A stretch of DNA of 64,000 nucleotides from Mangifera indica (taxonomy: Eukaryota > Streptophyta > Magnoliopsida > Sapindales > Anacardiaceae). Made by a program: the position numbers and the translations under genes. The stretch spans positions 18,353,945 through 18,417,944 of the forward strand of contig NC_058140.1 in assembly GCF_011075055.1 (NCBI RefSeq), in the 5' to 3' direction. The notes beneath the pieces were generated by a model. The model worked only from the letters and a program-made list of their open reading frames with translations, did not search any database and was not told the origin of the DNA. Positions 16,404 to 28,599 of this stretch are shown here, in pieces (positions within the stretch are counted from its first letter, which is position 1; each line of letters starts with the position of its first letter).

Positions 16404-17462
16404 AGGGTATTCCTCTTAGTTTCTTTATTTACATAATTTAATTCTTTGAACACACAGTTCGGTGTGAGTTCTCTTTCTGTTTTAGGTGTTACTAGAAGTT
16501 AATACAACCGGGAAAATTTAGCGTAAACTGGTATAAACCTGTCTTCTTCGGGGAATAAACAAATGTTAGGGAAAGCTAGCGTTGATACTGATTTTGTGCA
16601 AGATTTGGAGCCTGGTTTATTGTACCAGCACTCTTTTGCAGGTTTCTTTTTTTGTATTTGTAACTTCTTGGTGCAAATTTTATGAGCGATGACTTCTATA
16701 ATTTTTATTTGCATCTATGGATGACAAAACCAAAGCCCTTAATCTCATGTATCACGTCTATGCTGGTTCATTTTCTTTGTGTTCCGAGAGCTGGTGTTCA
16801 CGGTTATGGATGATTCTTCAAAACATAAAGCACTAACAAATAGAATGAATAAAATGTGAGCTTCAAAACAGAAACCACCGGGTGGCATGTAGCTGTATCT
16901 GAATTTCAAGATAAGTATTAATCACATTAAATAGATAAAATTTTAAATTTAATAATCGATTTTTTGATTTTTTGATTATCGTATTAGGTAAAACAAAAGA
17001 TTAATAGAGTATTTATATAATGTAATATGGTAAGGGGTATTTATAATATCCTACCTTGACTCGAGGTGACAAAAGTTAATTAAAAAAAAGGAAGTAACAT
17101 AAAGATGACGAAGCTCAATTTAACATTATACTTCATCTTAAGTTGGTTTCTGGGTTCTTGCAACACTCGTAAAAAACAACACTCCAACTTTCATCTTCGT
17201 CTCAATTTGCGAACCAAATTGGTTGTAGCTAGTACACGGTACAAATGGCTAATTTAATTGATTTAATTTGATTACGGGGATAAGCTAGGCACTAATTTAG
17301 GTGAAAGAAGCAGTGCATAGCAGAGAGAAAAGGACTTGTCAGTGCGTCTTAGGCCTGCTGCCATCGAAAATTAAATAGCGTTTGGACTATAGCCCTCAGA
17401 GTTAGCCCCAAAATTCAACAGTAGTGTGCTGTGTGGTCCAATGCCTCTTACCTTCATTTAGC
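16404..17462. other. CRWN 3' UTR and intergenic spacer
   Basis: The first 100-300 bp after the CRWN stop are presumably 3' UTR. The remainder is ordinary AT-rich spacer. No frame with recognisable similarity was found. Confidence 0.4.
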
Positions 17463-18265
17463 GAGAAAAGGATTGTTTTCCACTCAAATTTTAGCCAATC
17501 TTAAAAGTATACTTATTTTTGATAAAAAATCTAAACATTCACCTAAAGTTTAATTTATTAGACCCATCCACATATTTTCTATTAGGGTTTAGGGGGTAAA
17601 TTTATCATTTTATCAATAATATTAAATAATTAAAATTTTTTCTTATTTTCTTCCCTTTAATTTGAAAAACTAACATTTGTCTCATGAATTAAGTTTTAAA
17701 AAATTCACTTTTTCCCACTGAAATGCAGCTACTTTCTCCAGCGACAGCTGACCAACGACGAAAAAGTTTTCGTTCAGAAGTCAACCTCTGGATGATAATG
17801 GTCATCCAGATTTGGATGATGTTTCGTCGTTCAGATCTTTGGACGACGCTAGAGGGTCGTCCAGAATGGACGACGAGCGTCCTCCAAAGAATGGATGACG
17901 CTCCATTGTCCAGTGAAGGTCGATGAGCGTTGTCCAGATCTAGACGACGCTCGTCACTCTCTCTTCAGCCATGTTGTCATCAGTGAACGGAGAAAAAGTG
18001 AAAAAAAAAAAGTTAGGGATTTGGGGGGTGAAAGTCACTTTTCAAAGTTTAGGTATGAGGGTAAAAATTAATTTTTAAAATTGGAGGGGAAAATACGATA
18101 AAATTATATAACTTGAATATAAACAATAAAATAACGGTTTTACCCCTATATTTAATAGAAAACTTAACGACGGTTTAGAGATAGGTGAATGTTTAAATTT
18201 TTCATCAGTCATGGGTATATTTTTGAAATTAGACTAAAACTTAGGTGGGAAATGGTCATTTTCCC
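17463..18265. mobile_element. Miniature Mutator-like element, family A copy 3 (complete, long arms)
   Basis: The arms are inverted repeats of roughly 80 bp or more. The left starts GAGAAAAGGATTGTTTTCCA and the reverse complement of the right starts GGGAAAATGACCATTTCCCA. Both continue into an AAACATTCACCT block and then into AT-rich sequence. Flanks CATTTAGC (17455-17462) and TATTTAGC (18266-18273) look like a target-site duplication. The centre (17740-17960) is a GC-rich, CpG-rich run of GGACGACG/CGTCGTCC-type units, distinct from the arms. A 67-codon frame there reflects this repeat and is not a gene. Confidence 0.75.
17740..17960. repeat. Degenerate GGACGACG / CGTCC minisatellite-like core
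   Basis: Units such as GGATGACG, GGACGACG, CTCGTCC and CGTCGTCCA recur irregularly, often in inverted pairs, producing many CpG sites in otherwise AT-rich DNA. It sits exactly in the middle of the miniature element at 17463-18265. It could be a captured or expanded segment, or simply the ancestral element core. Confidence 0.6.
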
Positions 18266-19792
18266 TATTTAGCTCTTTATTCTCTCTATTCAATTCAATT
18301 AACATATGAAGTTGTTTGTCAGGTTCAAGCTTATGGGGCTTTCTTCTCTTTATATTTGCCACCCCACATGGCTCCAGCCTGGCCTTCGTATGTCTTCCTT
18401 CTCTGTATCACTGTATTGAATTGTTTATTTTCAAATGTAATCTTCTGTTCATCCTACACTGTCCAATCTCTTCCTAATTTTAGCCAATAAATTTCACAAA
18501 ATTCCTAGTATATGAAATGACATAATTTGGACCCTTCTCATGAAAAAATTATTATTAATGTTTCACAAATAATTTTATGAAGAAACTTGAATAAGATGGT
18601 AATAATAATAGTGAAAGACCTCAAATATGGATAGGAAAATAAGTTGAGTTGACCTATTCAATATGACTCTTTATATTATGACATGCATTGATTGATGGTG
18701 AAACCGTAAACAATGTAACACATCAAATAAGACAATTTAGTTGTTAAATTAAAACCATATGTTATATATATATATTATATGAATGATTAATTTATATTAA
18801 TATTACAAGATTATGATAAACTTATAATCAACTATAGATAACAGTAATTTGATAACCTCATTGCATTTTGCCATTTTTCTCAAGTGTACGGGGAAGAAAA
18901 GGCTCAAAAAGCAAGAACAGGAAAGTAGCAAGAGATTTAAAAAAAAAAAAAAGAAACTCATCTTTGTCTTGCATGTATTTTCATGGACCTCTTCTTTGCA
19001 TGGCCAAATGCAGATGGTCCCCTCAACTTCTGTTACTGTAAAAGGCTAATCCTAATCCTGTTCCTATTCCTATATATCTATGTTTAGACATCTCATGCAA
19101 AAAAATTATAATAAATCTCCCACCAACCATTTGCTTTTTACCATCTCTGTTAACTACCATTAATTCATGAATAATATTACAGTAATTAATTAAATCAAAG
19201 TCTGTAAAGAGAATCACCACACCTCAAAAACCCCTTCCTTTCGCTTTCACTTTTCCAAACTCTTTCGGCTTCATTTATTGCTTTTCTCTTCTTATTATTG
19301 TCATTTCCATTATTGCCTTAGAGAACTGTGCATACATCTTGTGTTCTGTTTTCTGCTATCTATACACTTCCTTAGCTTTTCCATAAACATGACCAACTTT
19401 AAGATGTCAATTTCTTTCCTTCGTCTTTCTGTTCTCTTTCTTTTTCTTTCCTATTCAGTCTAGTTGCTATTCACTCTTTCTTCTTCAGCTTTCTTTGTCA
19501 CTAGTTTTCTATAACTTTTTATATCAATGGTTTTCAAAAAGATTTTGCTTTCATGTTGATGGTCGTGACTACTGTTTTCCTTTTTCTTTTTGGTTTTTTG
19601 TTAATCTCACATCGATATTTGATGTAAAAAACTCCAACTTGTCAAAAACTGAGAGACCCGTTTTGTTCATTGACCAGAATGTTGACCTGGGTGGTTGGAG
19701 CCAAGTTTCTTCACTCTGTTTTTACTTATTTTCTCTTAGTTTTTGTTGCTGCTTCTTGAAGTTAAGAGCTCATAAGATTTCTATATTTACCA
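18266..19792. other. Intergenic spacer and upstream region of the LRR gene
   Basis: AT-rich spacer. The 500-600 bp before 19793 are pyrimidine-rich (many CTTTTCTTTC tracts), consistent with promoter and 5' UTR of the LRR gene. Short frames in this stretch show no family resemblance. Confidence 0.4.
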
Positions 19793-22046
19793 ATGAAGTG
19801 TTGCATGGGCATCAATCGGGTCATTTTGGTTCTGTTTTTAGTGTTTAGTTTGGGTGTGTCATGGTGCTATGGAGGAGGAGAGATTGGCATAGCTCCAATG
19901 GAGAAAGCAGAGCAAGCAGCATTATACAGTGCCATACAAGGATTTATGGGAAATTGGTGGAATGGCTCAGATCTCTTTCCAGATCCTTGTGGCTGGACTC
20001 TTATTGAGGTACAACTCCTTACCGACAATAAACTCTACCGTTGCATTGCTGAATCTCCATTTGACCTCTCTTTGTGGTGTTTTACTGTCAAAGAGTAGCT
20101 TTATTTCAAGTCTTTCACATTTAAAATTTCTCATAATTTTTATGAAAAAAAAAATGAAAATTTCAGATAAATAGATATATCTCATACAACACTGATGTTA
20201 TGCCCTTAAAATAGTTATAATCTGAATGACACTTTGAAACTTCTTCTCGCTAAATATAATATATTATTGTCTGTCTTAAAAGTCTACCCTTCGTAAGATT
20301 TGGTAAGGAACAATATATTAACATATGCAAAAGCCACTTCTCAATCTTTACCTACCCTTTTTATGTCAAAATCGTAGGTTGTTCATGAATGATGCTGCTT
20401 TATAATTTTGTTTGAGCTTTGATTATGAATATTATAAGCACAGAATTACATTTTTTTTTTCTGGATTTTGCATAAACAGGTCATGCCATTGCAAGTATGT
20501 TTAGTCATAAGTGTCTGATGGATCTATTGCAAGCCAGAAAATGGCATATGTGAATCCTTCCCTCTCTTTGTTAGCTATAATGTCGTACTTCTTTAATAGA
20601 ATGCCATTTCTTACAGTTATAAGAACCCCTCTTTGGACAACAATCCCATTTAATTTCTTACTGTAAAACGAAAGCTGTTTCATTTTTTGCACTTGCTGAA
20701 ATTGAGTGTTCATGATCAGATAACAGATTTCCAATGTAGACTGGATTTAGCTATACTTATTTTGCACTGAAAGGTCACAATGTGAGATTTCATACTTTGG
20801 TTTTTTAATGTTCTTTATGCAGGGTGTCTCTTGTGATGTCTATGATGGCCTTTGGTATGTCACTTCCTTAAGCATTGGATCCATTCATGAGAACTCCATT
20901 AACTGTGTCACAAATGTGGAATTTAGACCACAACTTTTTCAGCTTAAGCACTTAAAATCACTCTCCTTCTTTAACTGCTTCACATCACCTCGCCAGCATC
21001 CAGTCACCATCCCTAGTAACGGCTGGGAAATGCTTGCTGGAAGCCTAGAATCATTAGAGTTTCGATCAAACTCAGGTCTGGTTGGACAAATTCCTACAAG
21101 CATTGGTTGCCTGGTGAAGCTCCAATCTTTTGTACTATTAGAAAATGGATTGACTGGTGAGATGCCAACAAACATTGGCAACTTAATCAACTTGAAGAGG
21201 CTAGTCATGTCTGGAAATTGGTTCAGTGGTCATCTTCCTGATATATTTAGCAGGTTAGGTGAACTACTAATTCTGGATTTAAGCAGGAATTCATTGTCTG
21301 GGCCTATGCCCTTGACTATTGGAGCTATGAAATCGCTCTTGAAGCTTGATTTAAGCAACAATCAAATGGAAGGAAAGGTCCCAAAGGAGATTGGCTATCT
21401 AAAGAATGTAACCCTTTTAGACCTTAGAAACAATAAGTTTTCAGGTGGGTTGACTGAGTCACTTCAAGAGTTGTATTGTTTAGAAGAGATGGCCTTGTCC
21501 AACAATCCAATAGGTGGAGACCTCAAGAACTTTGAGTGGGGGAAGCTGAAAAACTTAGCGATTTTGGACCTCTCAAACATGGGCTTAGTTGGGGAGATTC
21601 CTGAGTCCCTAGCTGAGTTGAAGAGGCTGAGATTTTTGGGTCTTAGTAACAACAAACTCACAGGCAATCTTCCACCAAAACTAGCAACAATGCCCACTGT
21701 TGGAGCATTGTACCTAAATGGAAACAATCTGACAGGAGAGCTTAAATTCTCCGAATGGTTTTATGGGAAAATGGGGAGGCGTTTTGGAGCCTGGAACAAC
21801 CCTAATCTTTGTTACCCATTTGATTTAATTTCAACAGGCTATATCCCATATGGAGTCAAACCATGCCAACAAGAGATCACATTGCTGGAACCCAATTCAA
21901 AATCCAGGTTGAGCAATGGTGATGAGAACAAAAATTCTCATGTCATAGCCTCTGGGGGATCCTCAACCTCTGGTCTTACTGAGTTTGGATGGATTTTAAC
22001 AGTTGAGCTATTAGTGGTTCATCTATTCTTCAACTTTTTTATATAA
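19793..22046 (+). CDS. PII-2: PII-2-like leucine-rich-repeat cell-surface protein
   Basis: Two exons, 19793-20008 and 20823-22046, join at WTLIE|GVSCD and give 479 residues. The order matches PIRIFORMOSPORA INDICA-INSENSITIVE 2 and relatives: a signal peptide (about 1-27, ending SWCYG), an N-terminal cap with NWWNGSDLFPDPCGW and GVSCDVYDG, PQLFQLKHLKSLSFFNCF, then about nine to ten plant-type LRRs (LDLSxNxLxGxxP), for example LDLSRNSLSGPMP and LDLSNNQMEGKVP. A C-terminal cap follows (MGRRFGAWNNPNLCYPFD). The tail SGGSSTSG plus a hydrophobic end without charged residues is a likely GPI-anchor signal, so the protein should sit on the outer plasma membrane. PII-2 is known from root colonisation by an endophytic fungus, but the role of this copy is inferred. 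The frame is intact. Intron 1 is 814 bp. Confidence 0.9.
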
Positions 22047-25007
22047 GCTTCTATCTAGTGCATGCTAGGTCTAGAATTAACCTGTTTAGATGTAATAGTT
22101 GTGTCTTTTTTCTTTTTGATCTTCTCTCATTGCTTGTCACCAAAAGCAAAGCAGATAGCTTTGTTCTGTAACACTAATTTTCCATAGCTATATTTCATTA
22201 GCTGAAATGAAATGGGTGAAAGCTACTTTTGAATGTATGCAAATATTGAAATATAATTTATATCTTATTGCATAGTATCAAGTCATTTTTCTTTTTGAGT
22301 TCAAAATCTCCAGAAATTCTGTAGAAGATTTTCCTTGTATTGAATCTCAGAACCTCTTTCCCTGTTACAACTTGATAGGCAAATTTTTATCTTGATCATG
22401 GTGGACCAAGCAACTCGAAACACTGGGAATATTTGTAAGTGAGTGGACAAAATCATGGAAGCTTGAATCGGGATCTGGATATTTTGGTTTCATATATATA
22501 TATATAGAGGGTTAATGGGATTGAATTAATTATATTAAATGGATATAACTTTGAATACAGTGTATTTAACCTATTGAATTAATCGTAAGGCAACCTATCA
22601 GAAAGTAGGGAGAAGGGAGAAGAATGATTAGAGGAGTAGGTGGTCACTGGTCTGTACCTTGGCATTTATGTAATAGGCTTAGTAGCCTAACTGGCAACAC
22701 CTCTGTTAGCTCTGGACCTCACGTTAGAATAGGATGTTGATGAGGCAGCTGATTCCAATTAAAGGCACAAATAATTGTCAGTCGATCTGCTGCTCACTTT
22801 CTCCTAGGATGGCTTCTTCTATGGATTGTTCTTGCAGGCATTAAAACGCCTCTCATCTCTGTGAAATAAATTAAATGTCACTCTCATTCGCTAATTTGGA
22901 GCTTCCCATTATCAAATGAACACTCAAATTCAAATCAAATAAATGTTATATGCTTTTTTTTTTTTTTTATATCCTTTGGGACAAGTTAGAGCTGACAGGA
23001 AATACCAAATATCTTAATTTTTGTTTTTGGTTTTATACGAAAAAATTATATTCATTCTTATTTTGTCTTTGATATAAAATGATTAAAAATTATATCTTTT
23101 TTTATAAAAATTTTTTTTCTTTCATTCCCCTCTTCCTACATTTTTCTCCTCTCATATTTATTAAAAAAAATAAATATTTATTAAATGTCAGAATAAATTT
23201 ATAAAAATTTAAAATTTTAAAAGATAATTTAATATATAAAGATTTATAAAATATGTAAGAAAAAATATAGATCGAGAAGAGTTTTAATTGTAAAAATTTT
23301 AGTCGTCATTCTATCTTTAGCTCCATTTTCATTGAAGAATTCTCTTTCCCAAAAAATCTACGCCGTCTTGAGTTACCATATTTGGGACACACATTTTATA
23401 AGCAAAGTATTACAAGTAATATAAGAATAACAATCACACCATTATGTCAACATTTGGAGTCTATCAGTTGCATCATTACATCAGAGCAGCCTTCATCTTT
23501 GAAACAAGCCAAATGGATTATCATTTGTCAAGTCAATACACAAGAAACTAAAAGCCGAATGTTAGGAACTCAGTATTATCATCGACGGTACATTTTTCCC
23601 TTATTTTAATCATATATAATATTATTCATGTTTTCGTAGGGTAGAACCCTAAATGTGCTTGAGTAATTGTCAAGTTAGGAATGCACTATATGGTAATGTA
23701 ATTGGTGGGTACGTAAAAGTAGTTATCTCCAACCCATAGAAAAGGCTAAATACTAATATCCAATACGATTATGGGAACATCAATCAAAACAATTTGAAAG
23801 GGACTTGTATCAATTGAATTGATGTTACATTTGGTGAGTTTCAATACTTGATAAGCGTGACACTTCGATTCTGCCTCCTATTTCTGACTAAGATTGTTAT
23901 CAGCTTACAGTCATCGTGATAATGAAATTTCTTTTATCAATTGTATTAAACCATTTTCCCAATTCGAATTATTTATAGTCTTACCAAACTGAGATCAAAT
24001 AATTTTCCTTGCACGCAACAAGCAAACTTCTTCAAAGAATCTTAAAGAATTTGAAGACTCAAGAAATCCTGGGATGAAAAAAAAAAAAAAAAAGTGTGAA
24101 TTCGGAATTATAGGCAATATGGTATAGAGCGGGAAGTAGTCCAAGTTAAGTTTATGACTTGCTCCATTAATCCAACAAGGCAAATAAAAATTAATAAGAA
24201 TTTAGAATGATGTAAAATGACTTAATAGATATACAGTGTGGAGTGTACAAAACAGTAATTATATAGTTGAAATATCATTATCTCGGCATATCATAAAAGA
24301 TTATCTTTAGATAAAGATAAAAAATTTATAAAGTCTTACTTGTACTCTCAAAACTAGGAGATAATTGTTATATTGTAAAATTCTTTATTGACCAAACTCA
24401 AAGAACAAAACCAAATAAAGTGACAAGTTATAGAAACAAAAACTAAATATAGTTCAACAAAATTTGGCATACGGGTAGAAATCTCTTGCCCAAACGTAAT
24501 GACTAATGATTTTTTAAATCACATTTCATTCATATCTTACGTCTATATGAAAAAATAATAACATTTTATTTATTAGAAATTATATAATTATCCTTACTCC
24601 ATATAAAATGAAAGCAACAATTAATATTAAATTTAAATTTGAATGCAATGAATAAGATTGTTACCATACCTCTTCCTCCCATATATAAACATAAAAGATC
24701 GAGTAAAGGTGAAAGGGGTTAAAATCTAAATCATTAGAAGAGATTGTAAAAACACTTAAAATTCTTCTCGTAACATTTCTTCTATAAACTCTATAAATAC
24801 TTTGTTATGACAGTTTTCCAAAGATCCAATTGACATAGTAATAAACATAAACTCTCAAATAATAAATTAAATCAGGTTAAAAACTTTTTTATATCTACTC
24901 AATCACGAATTCATATTTGCATTTAGAGATTATAACGTATAATTAACACAATTGTCTTGCTAATTCTCGTTCCCACTATCACATCCTTCCACTTTATCTA
25001 GTCTGAC
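22047..25007. other. Intergenic spacer
   Basis: About 3 kb of AT-rich DNA including a short TATATATA run near 22495 and several A/T homopolymers. The first 200-300 bp are probably the 3' UTR of the LRR gene. I see no gene, RNA or delimitable element. Confidence 0.5.
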
Positions 25008-25316
25008 TAGGGGTAAATTCAAATCGAGTTTGTTCGAGTTTGAGCTCAAGTTTGGATCTAGCAAGCTTAAAATGAGCTAATCTCAACTGAGTTCGAGCGA
25101 GCTCGAGCTTGCAACTTTGAGTTCGAGCTACTTGTCAAGCTTGCAAGTTAAAAATTTTGATACAAAATGATATCAATTTGATTAATATGTATTAAAACGA
25201 CGTCGTTTTAATAACAAGTTAATTAAAGTTTGAACTCACAATGAGCTGAATTTGTAGCGAGGACGATGAACTCGAGTTTGAGCTTAATTACTATAAATCG
25301 AATCGAATTTAAACTC
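25008..25316. mobile_element. hAT-type miniature element, family B copy 2 (diverged, right end decayed)
   Basis: Begins TAGGGGTAAATTCAAATCGA and shares with the copy at 11748 the GAGCTCGAGC-rich flanks and a collinear core (AATTTTGATACAAAATGA, then AATATGTATTAAAACG, then GTTTTAATAAC). The right end is only weakly inverted relative to the left, and no 8-bp duplication is recognisable, so this copy is older or truncated. Confidence 0.65.
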
Positions 25317-26837
25317 AACTTGGTTATATCTCACTGGTGCACATAAATTTGCAGCATAAGTTTTGTTTTTAATTTAAAAGGAAAAAAAAAATTAGAACGG
25401 GGGATTGAATGCTACAAATTTAGGTAACTTCTTAAAATAATGATTAGGTACAAGTCTTAAATTCCGGCCCAAAAAGTTAGAGAAATATTAGTGTAAATCA
25501 TCAAAATTTGAAGACCCAAACCCATTCCAACGCGGCGCGTTTTGGCACGAAAATACTAGAAAGATCTACCTTCATTTTCTCTAGCATCTTCCTCAATTCA
25601 ATCATATCATATCTATGTCTTCCAAATTACAATACATTTTCTCTGAAATTACTATAAAAACTGAAGCTACCGAAAACAACTACCGCGTTACAAAATTATA
25701 TTATTTAACCATCATGTGTTTCACGCTCAGCCATTTAAATTTATTTATTTTATTATTATTTTGAAGACTTTTTCCATTCAATATTCAACAATATTAATTC
25801 TTCCATTCCATTCCATTCTCATCGGCTTCGGCCTGCGTTTACGTTTACCTGCTACTAATGTCGGTTCCAATGGTCAATAGGTCTCATTTCCTTCTTCATT
25901 AAGATTAATCCAACGGCTGACATCACGTTGACATTTTATGCCCACCATCCACATGTTCAACACGTAAACCTTGTTCAAAGTCTCAACGTTAGACCATTTT
26001 TTTCCTTTATCAATTAATTGGTTAATTTAAGTTTTATTTATTTCTCTAATTAATATTTTATTAACTTATGTTCTCACCTACCCATTATTTAAACATTATG
26101 ACATGAAATTTTTGAAGAACTTTTGAAATTAATATATGTACACTGAGATTTTATATCAAACTAAGGTTTTGTAATCAAATCACTTACCTAATTGTGACGC
26201 CATGAAAGGACAAAGCAATAGCATAAAATTCATGAAAATTGGCCAAGCCCAAGCACAACCTGCTTCATTTTAATTGTACATTTAGCCGATTTGATTAGGT
26301 AGATAAATCTAAAATACAATAATCAAATATATAATTATAAATATGATAAAAATTTAAATTTAAATATTTTTTCTAAAAATTTTAATACCCTATATTAATC
26401 TTCCCCAGTCATTCATTTCAATAATTTTAACAAGTTTCTCAAAATGGCACAAGCCTAATTTCTGATCAATCATCCCATACCATACTTGTCGCCTGTGAAG
26501 TCTGAATTTTATGCGTGTGTTAAAAGATTACTTTTTTTTTTTTGAAAAACAAAACCCAATGATGAAATACTATAGAAATGAACAACAAAATTGTATCTTA
26601 ATTTCCGTAATATCATTTTCTAGTCGGCCAAACAATCCCCAAAATGAATAGTAATTATAAAACAGAGTGTTCTCCACGCCATTCAATTTGAACTTCGTAA
26701 GAGGGTGCCGGCAACAAATGGCAGCGAAAAAATATTAAAAACCGTTGACATTGAAAATTAAAAAAAATGTTGATGTAGTCGTTGGCGTGCAATGCACTCA
26801 TCTCTCCTCTTTCCTTGCCATTTCCTTCCACCATGCA
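25317..26837 (+). promoter_or_regulatory. Upstream region of the IDA-like gene with two identical W-box-containing 10-mers
   Basis: CGTTGACATT occurs at 25926-25935 and 26743-26752. Each contains the TTGAC core bound by WRKY factors. The rest is AT-rich. The regulatory role is inferred from motif only. Confidence 0.35.
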
Positions 26838-26845
26838 TATATATA
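26838..26845 (+). promoter_or_regulatory. TATA box of the IDA-like gene
   Basis: TATATATA lies 73-80 bp before the first ATG. That would place transcription start near 26870 and leave a short 5' UTR. Confidence 0.55.
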
Positions 26846-26917
26846 CGCAAAATCCTCTGTTAAAATAATTTGTAACTCATCAATATCTCCTTAAAGGCTT
26901 AAACTCTACCGTTCTAA

Positions 26918-27220
26918 ATGTCTCTCATTTCTCCTCCTTTTAAATCTATGCATATCTCATGCAAAGCCGTCTACTTCGTTTTCCTCGTTTTACTTGTTAT
27001 TATTGGCTCCTGTTCTGCCATCAGGCCCGGCGGAACAATGTTTGAGGCAAATTTCATGATGGATTCAGAGAATTACGAGAAGCCTCACCGAGTAACGTAT
27101 AGGACTGGGTTTGTATTTGAAGATCGGATTTTCAACTTCTTGCCCAAAGGGTCTCCTATTCCGCCTTCTGCTCCGTCCAAGACCCACAACGAGGTGGTCG
27201 ACTCAACACCTCCTGTGTAG
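26918..27220 (+). CDS. IDL: IDA-like (IDL) secreted signalling peptide precursor
   Basis: An intronless 100-residue precursor. IDA-family peptides are released from such precursors and bind the receptor kinases HAESA and HSL2 to drive cell separation (organ abscission, lateral root emergence) or stress responses. The N-terminus has a hydrophobic signal segment (about residues 15-34, VYFVFLVLLVIIGSCSA). The middle is variable. The C-terminal EPIP motif FNFLPKGSPIPPSAPSKTHN is near residues 68-87, followed by a short EVVDSTPPV tail. In IDA the corresponding end is SKRHN, so Arg is replaced by Thr here. Met at 26918 is the first start, and Met at 26948 would also retain the signal segment. Arabidopsis IDA sits beside NUDX1 and IDL1 lies near ABCG21; both neighbours are in this window, so this is probably the IDA/IDL1 orthologue by position. 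The identification from the EPIP motif is firm. Confidence 0.92.
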   Translation: MSLISPPFKSMHISCKAVYFVFLVLLVIIGSCSAIRPGGTMFEANFMMDSENYEKPHRVTYRTGFVFEDRIFNFLPKGSPIPPSAPSKTHNEVVDSTPPV

Positions 27221-28599
27221 GCGGTTCTCTCTCAATTGGGATTCTTCAAGTTAAAAAGTTGCAGAGGTTTTTCAAGTGTATATGAAGCATAGCAAATGGA
27301 TAGGCTGATGACGATGATCTTCATCATATCACACGGAGTAGTATTTTGATTTATTTCTTTATTGTGATTCTTAAAATTATTAAGTTATACTGTATAGAAA
27401 GATTTAGTTTTTGAGATACAGTATTCGTTCTATAGTTTTCAAGTTTGTCTGGCAGTTTTGTGACGATGAATCAAATCGAGGTTAATCTTACTTTGATCTG
27501 ATTTTGTATTAATTATTCATTTATTATTAATTTAGTTTGCCATAAAGCTTGTGAGATTAGCTTTTTTCTGTAAATTTTTAGTTTTATTTACTGTTGACAA
27601 GAAGCCCCGGTGGAAACCCAGATTTCTACTTTGGGTGGCCATGGCTGCCCCCACTTCCTTCTCGAAACCGATCACGTTATTCATTGATGTCAAAATAAAT
27701 CTTATTCCGCTTACATAAGTTTCCATTTCTGTCTATTGCACCACACATGATCTTTTGTTTATTTAATTTTTTTTTGAAATAATTAGAATGAAATATTAAT
27801 TAAAAAATAATATGTAAAAACATAAAATAAATTAAAAACAAAGAATTAAGAAAAAAAATAACTTTTCTTTTTCTTTGCAAAAAAAATATTCATGACAAAG
27901 ATGATGAATTTAGGGTCATTTTCTCAAATTTCAGTCGTAAATTACACTGCCAATTGATTGCATTTACTCCAAATATAAGTCAAGTAAATTATGTCTATAG
28001 AAGAAATCATGCCTCCGAAAGTCTAAATCCAAATCACTAGCAAAAATTACGCAAGATTTGCTCTATTGTTCACTTACTACACTACATTTCATTAATTTAA
28101 GCATATTTGTCATCCTAGATATATTTATCGTATGTTATTGTCTCACTAACTTTAAATATTAAAATGGAATTAGGTTTCTAAAATAAGAGGACAGAATGCC
28201 ACCGTCAGACCTTGCTCTCTTATATATTTTAAGGGAAAATTGGTAACGTATGCTCCCTCATACTATATATCAAGCATGAATCTACATCGGAATGGTAGTT
28301 CTTTTATTTGTTTAGAGGGAAAGCGGAACCCATAAGAAAAAAAACACACCCACAGATATTTAGTTTAACCCAATCTTAATAAATAAATCTTTACTAATAC
28401 TCAAACCCAAAATACCCAATTACTCTCTTTTAATTAATAGTTAAAAACTATTATATTGGTTTCTCTTACTATTGATAGTCCAGCATAAACAAAATATGTG
28501 GCACAAACATATTTATGAGGGGAAGGTCCCCTACAAATTTAATAAATAAACAATAAATAATTTCAACAAAAACCTCTGTTGACTTTGAATCATCGACCA
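27221..28599. other. IDL 3' UTR and intergenic spacer
   Basis: About 300-400 bp of likely 3' UTR, then AT-rich spacer. No coding potential was recognised. Confidence 0.4.

Noticed and set aside
17723..17926. 67-codon frame within the GGACGACG repeat
   Set aside because: The open frame results from repeat composition inside a miniature transposon.
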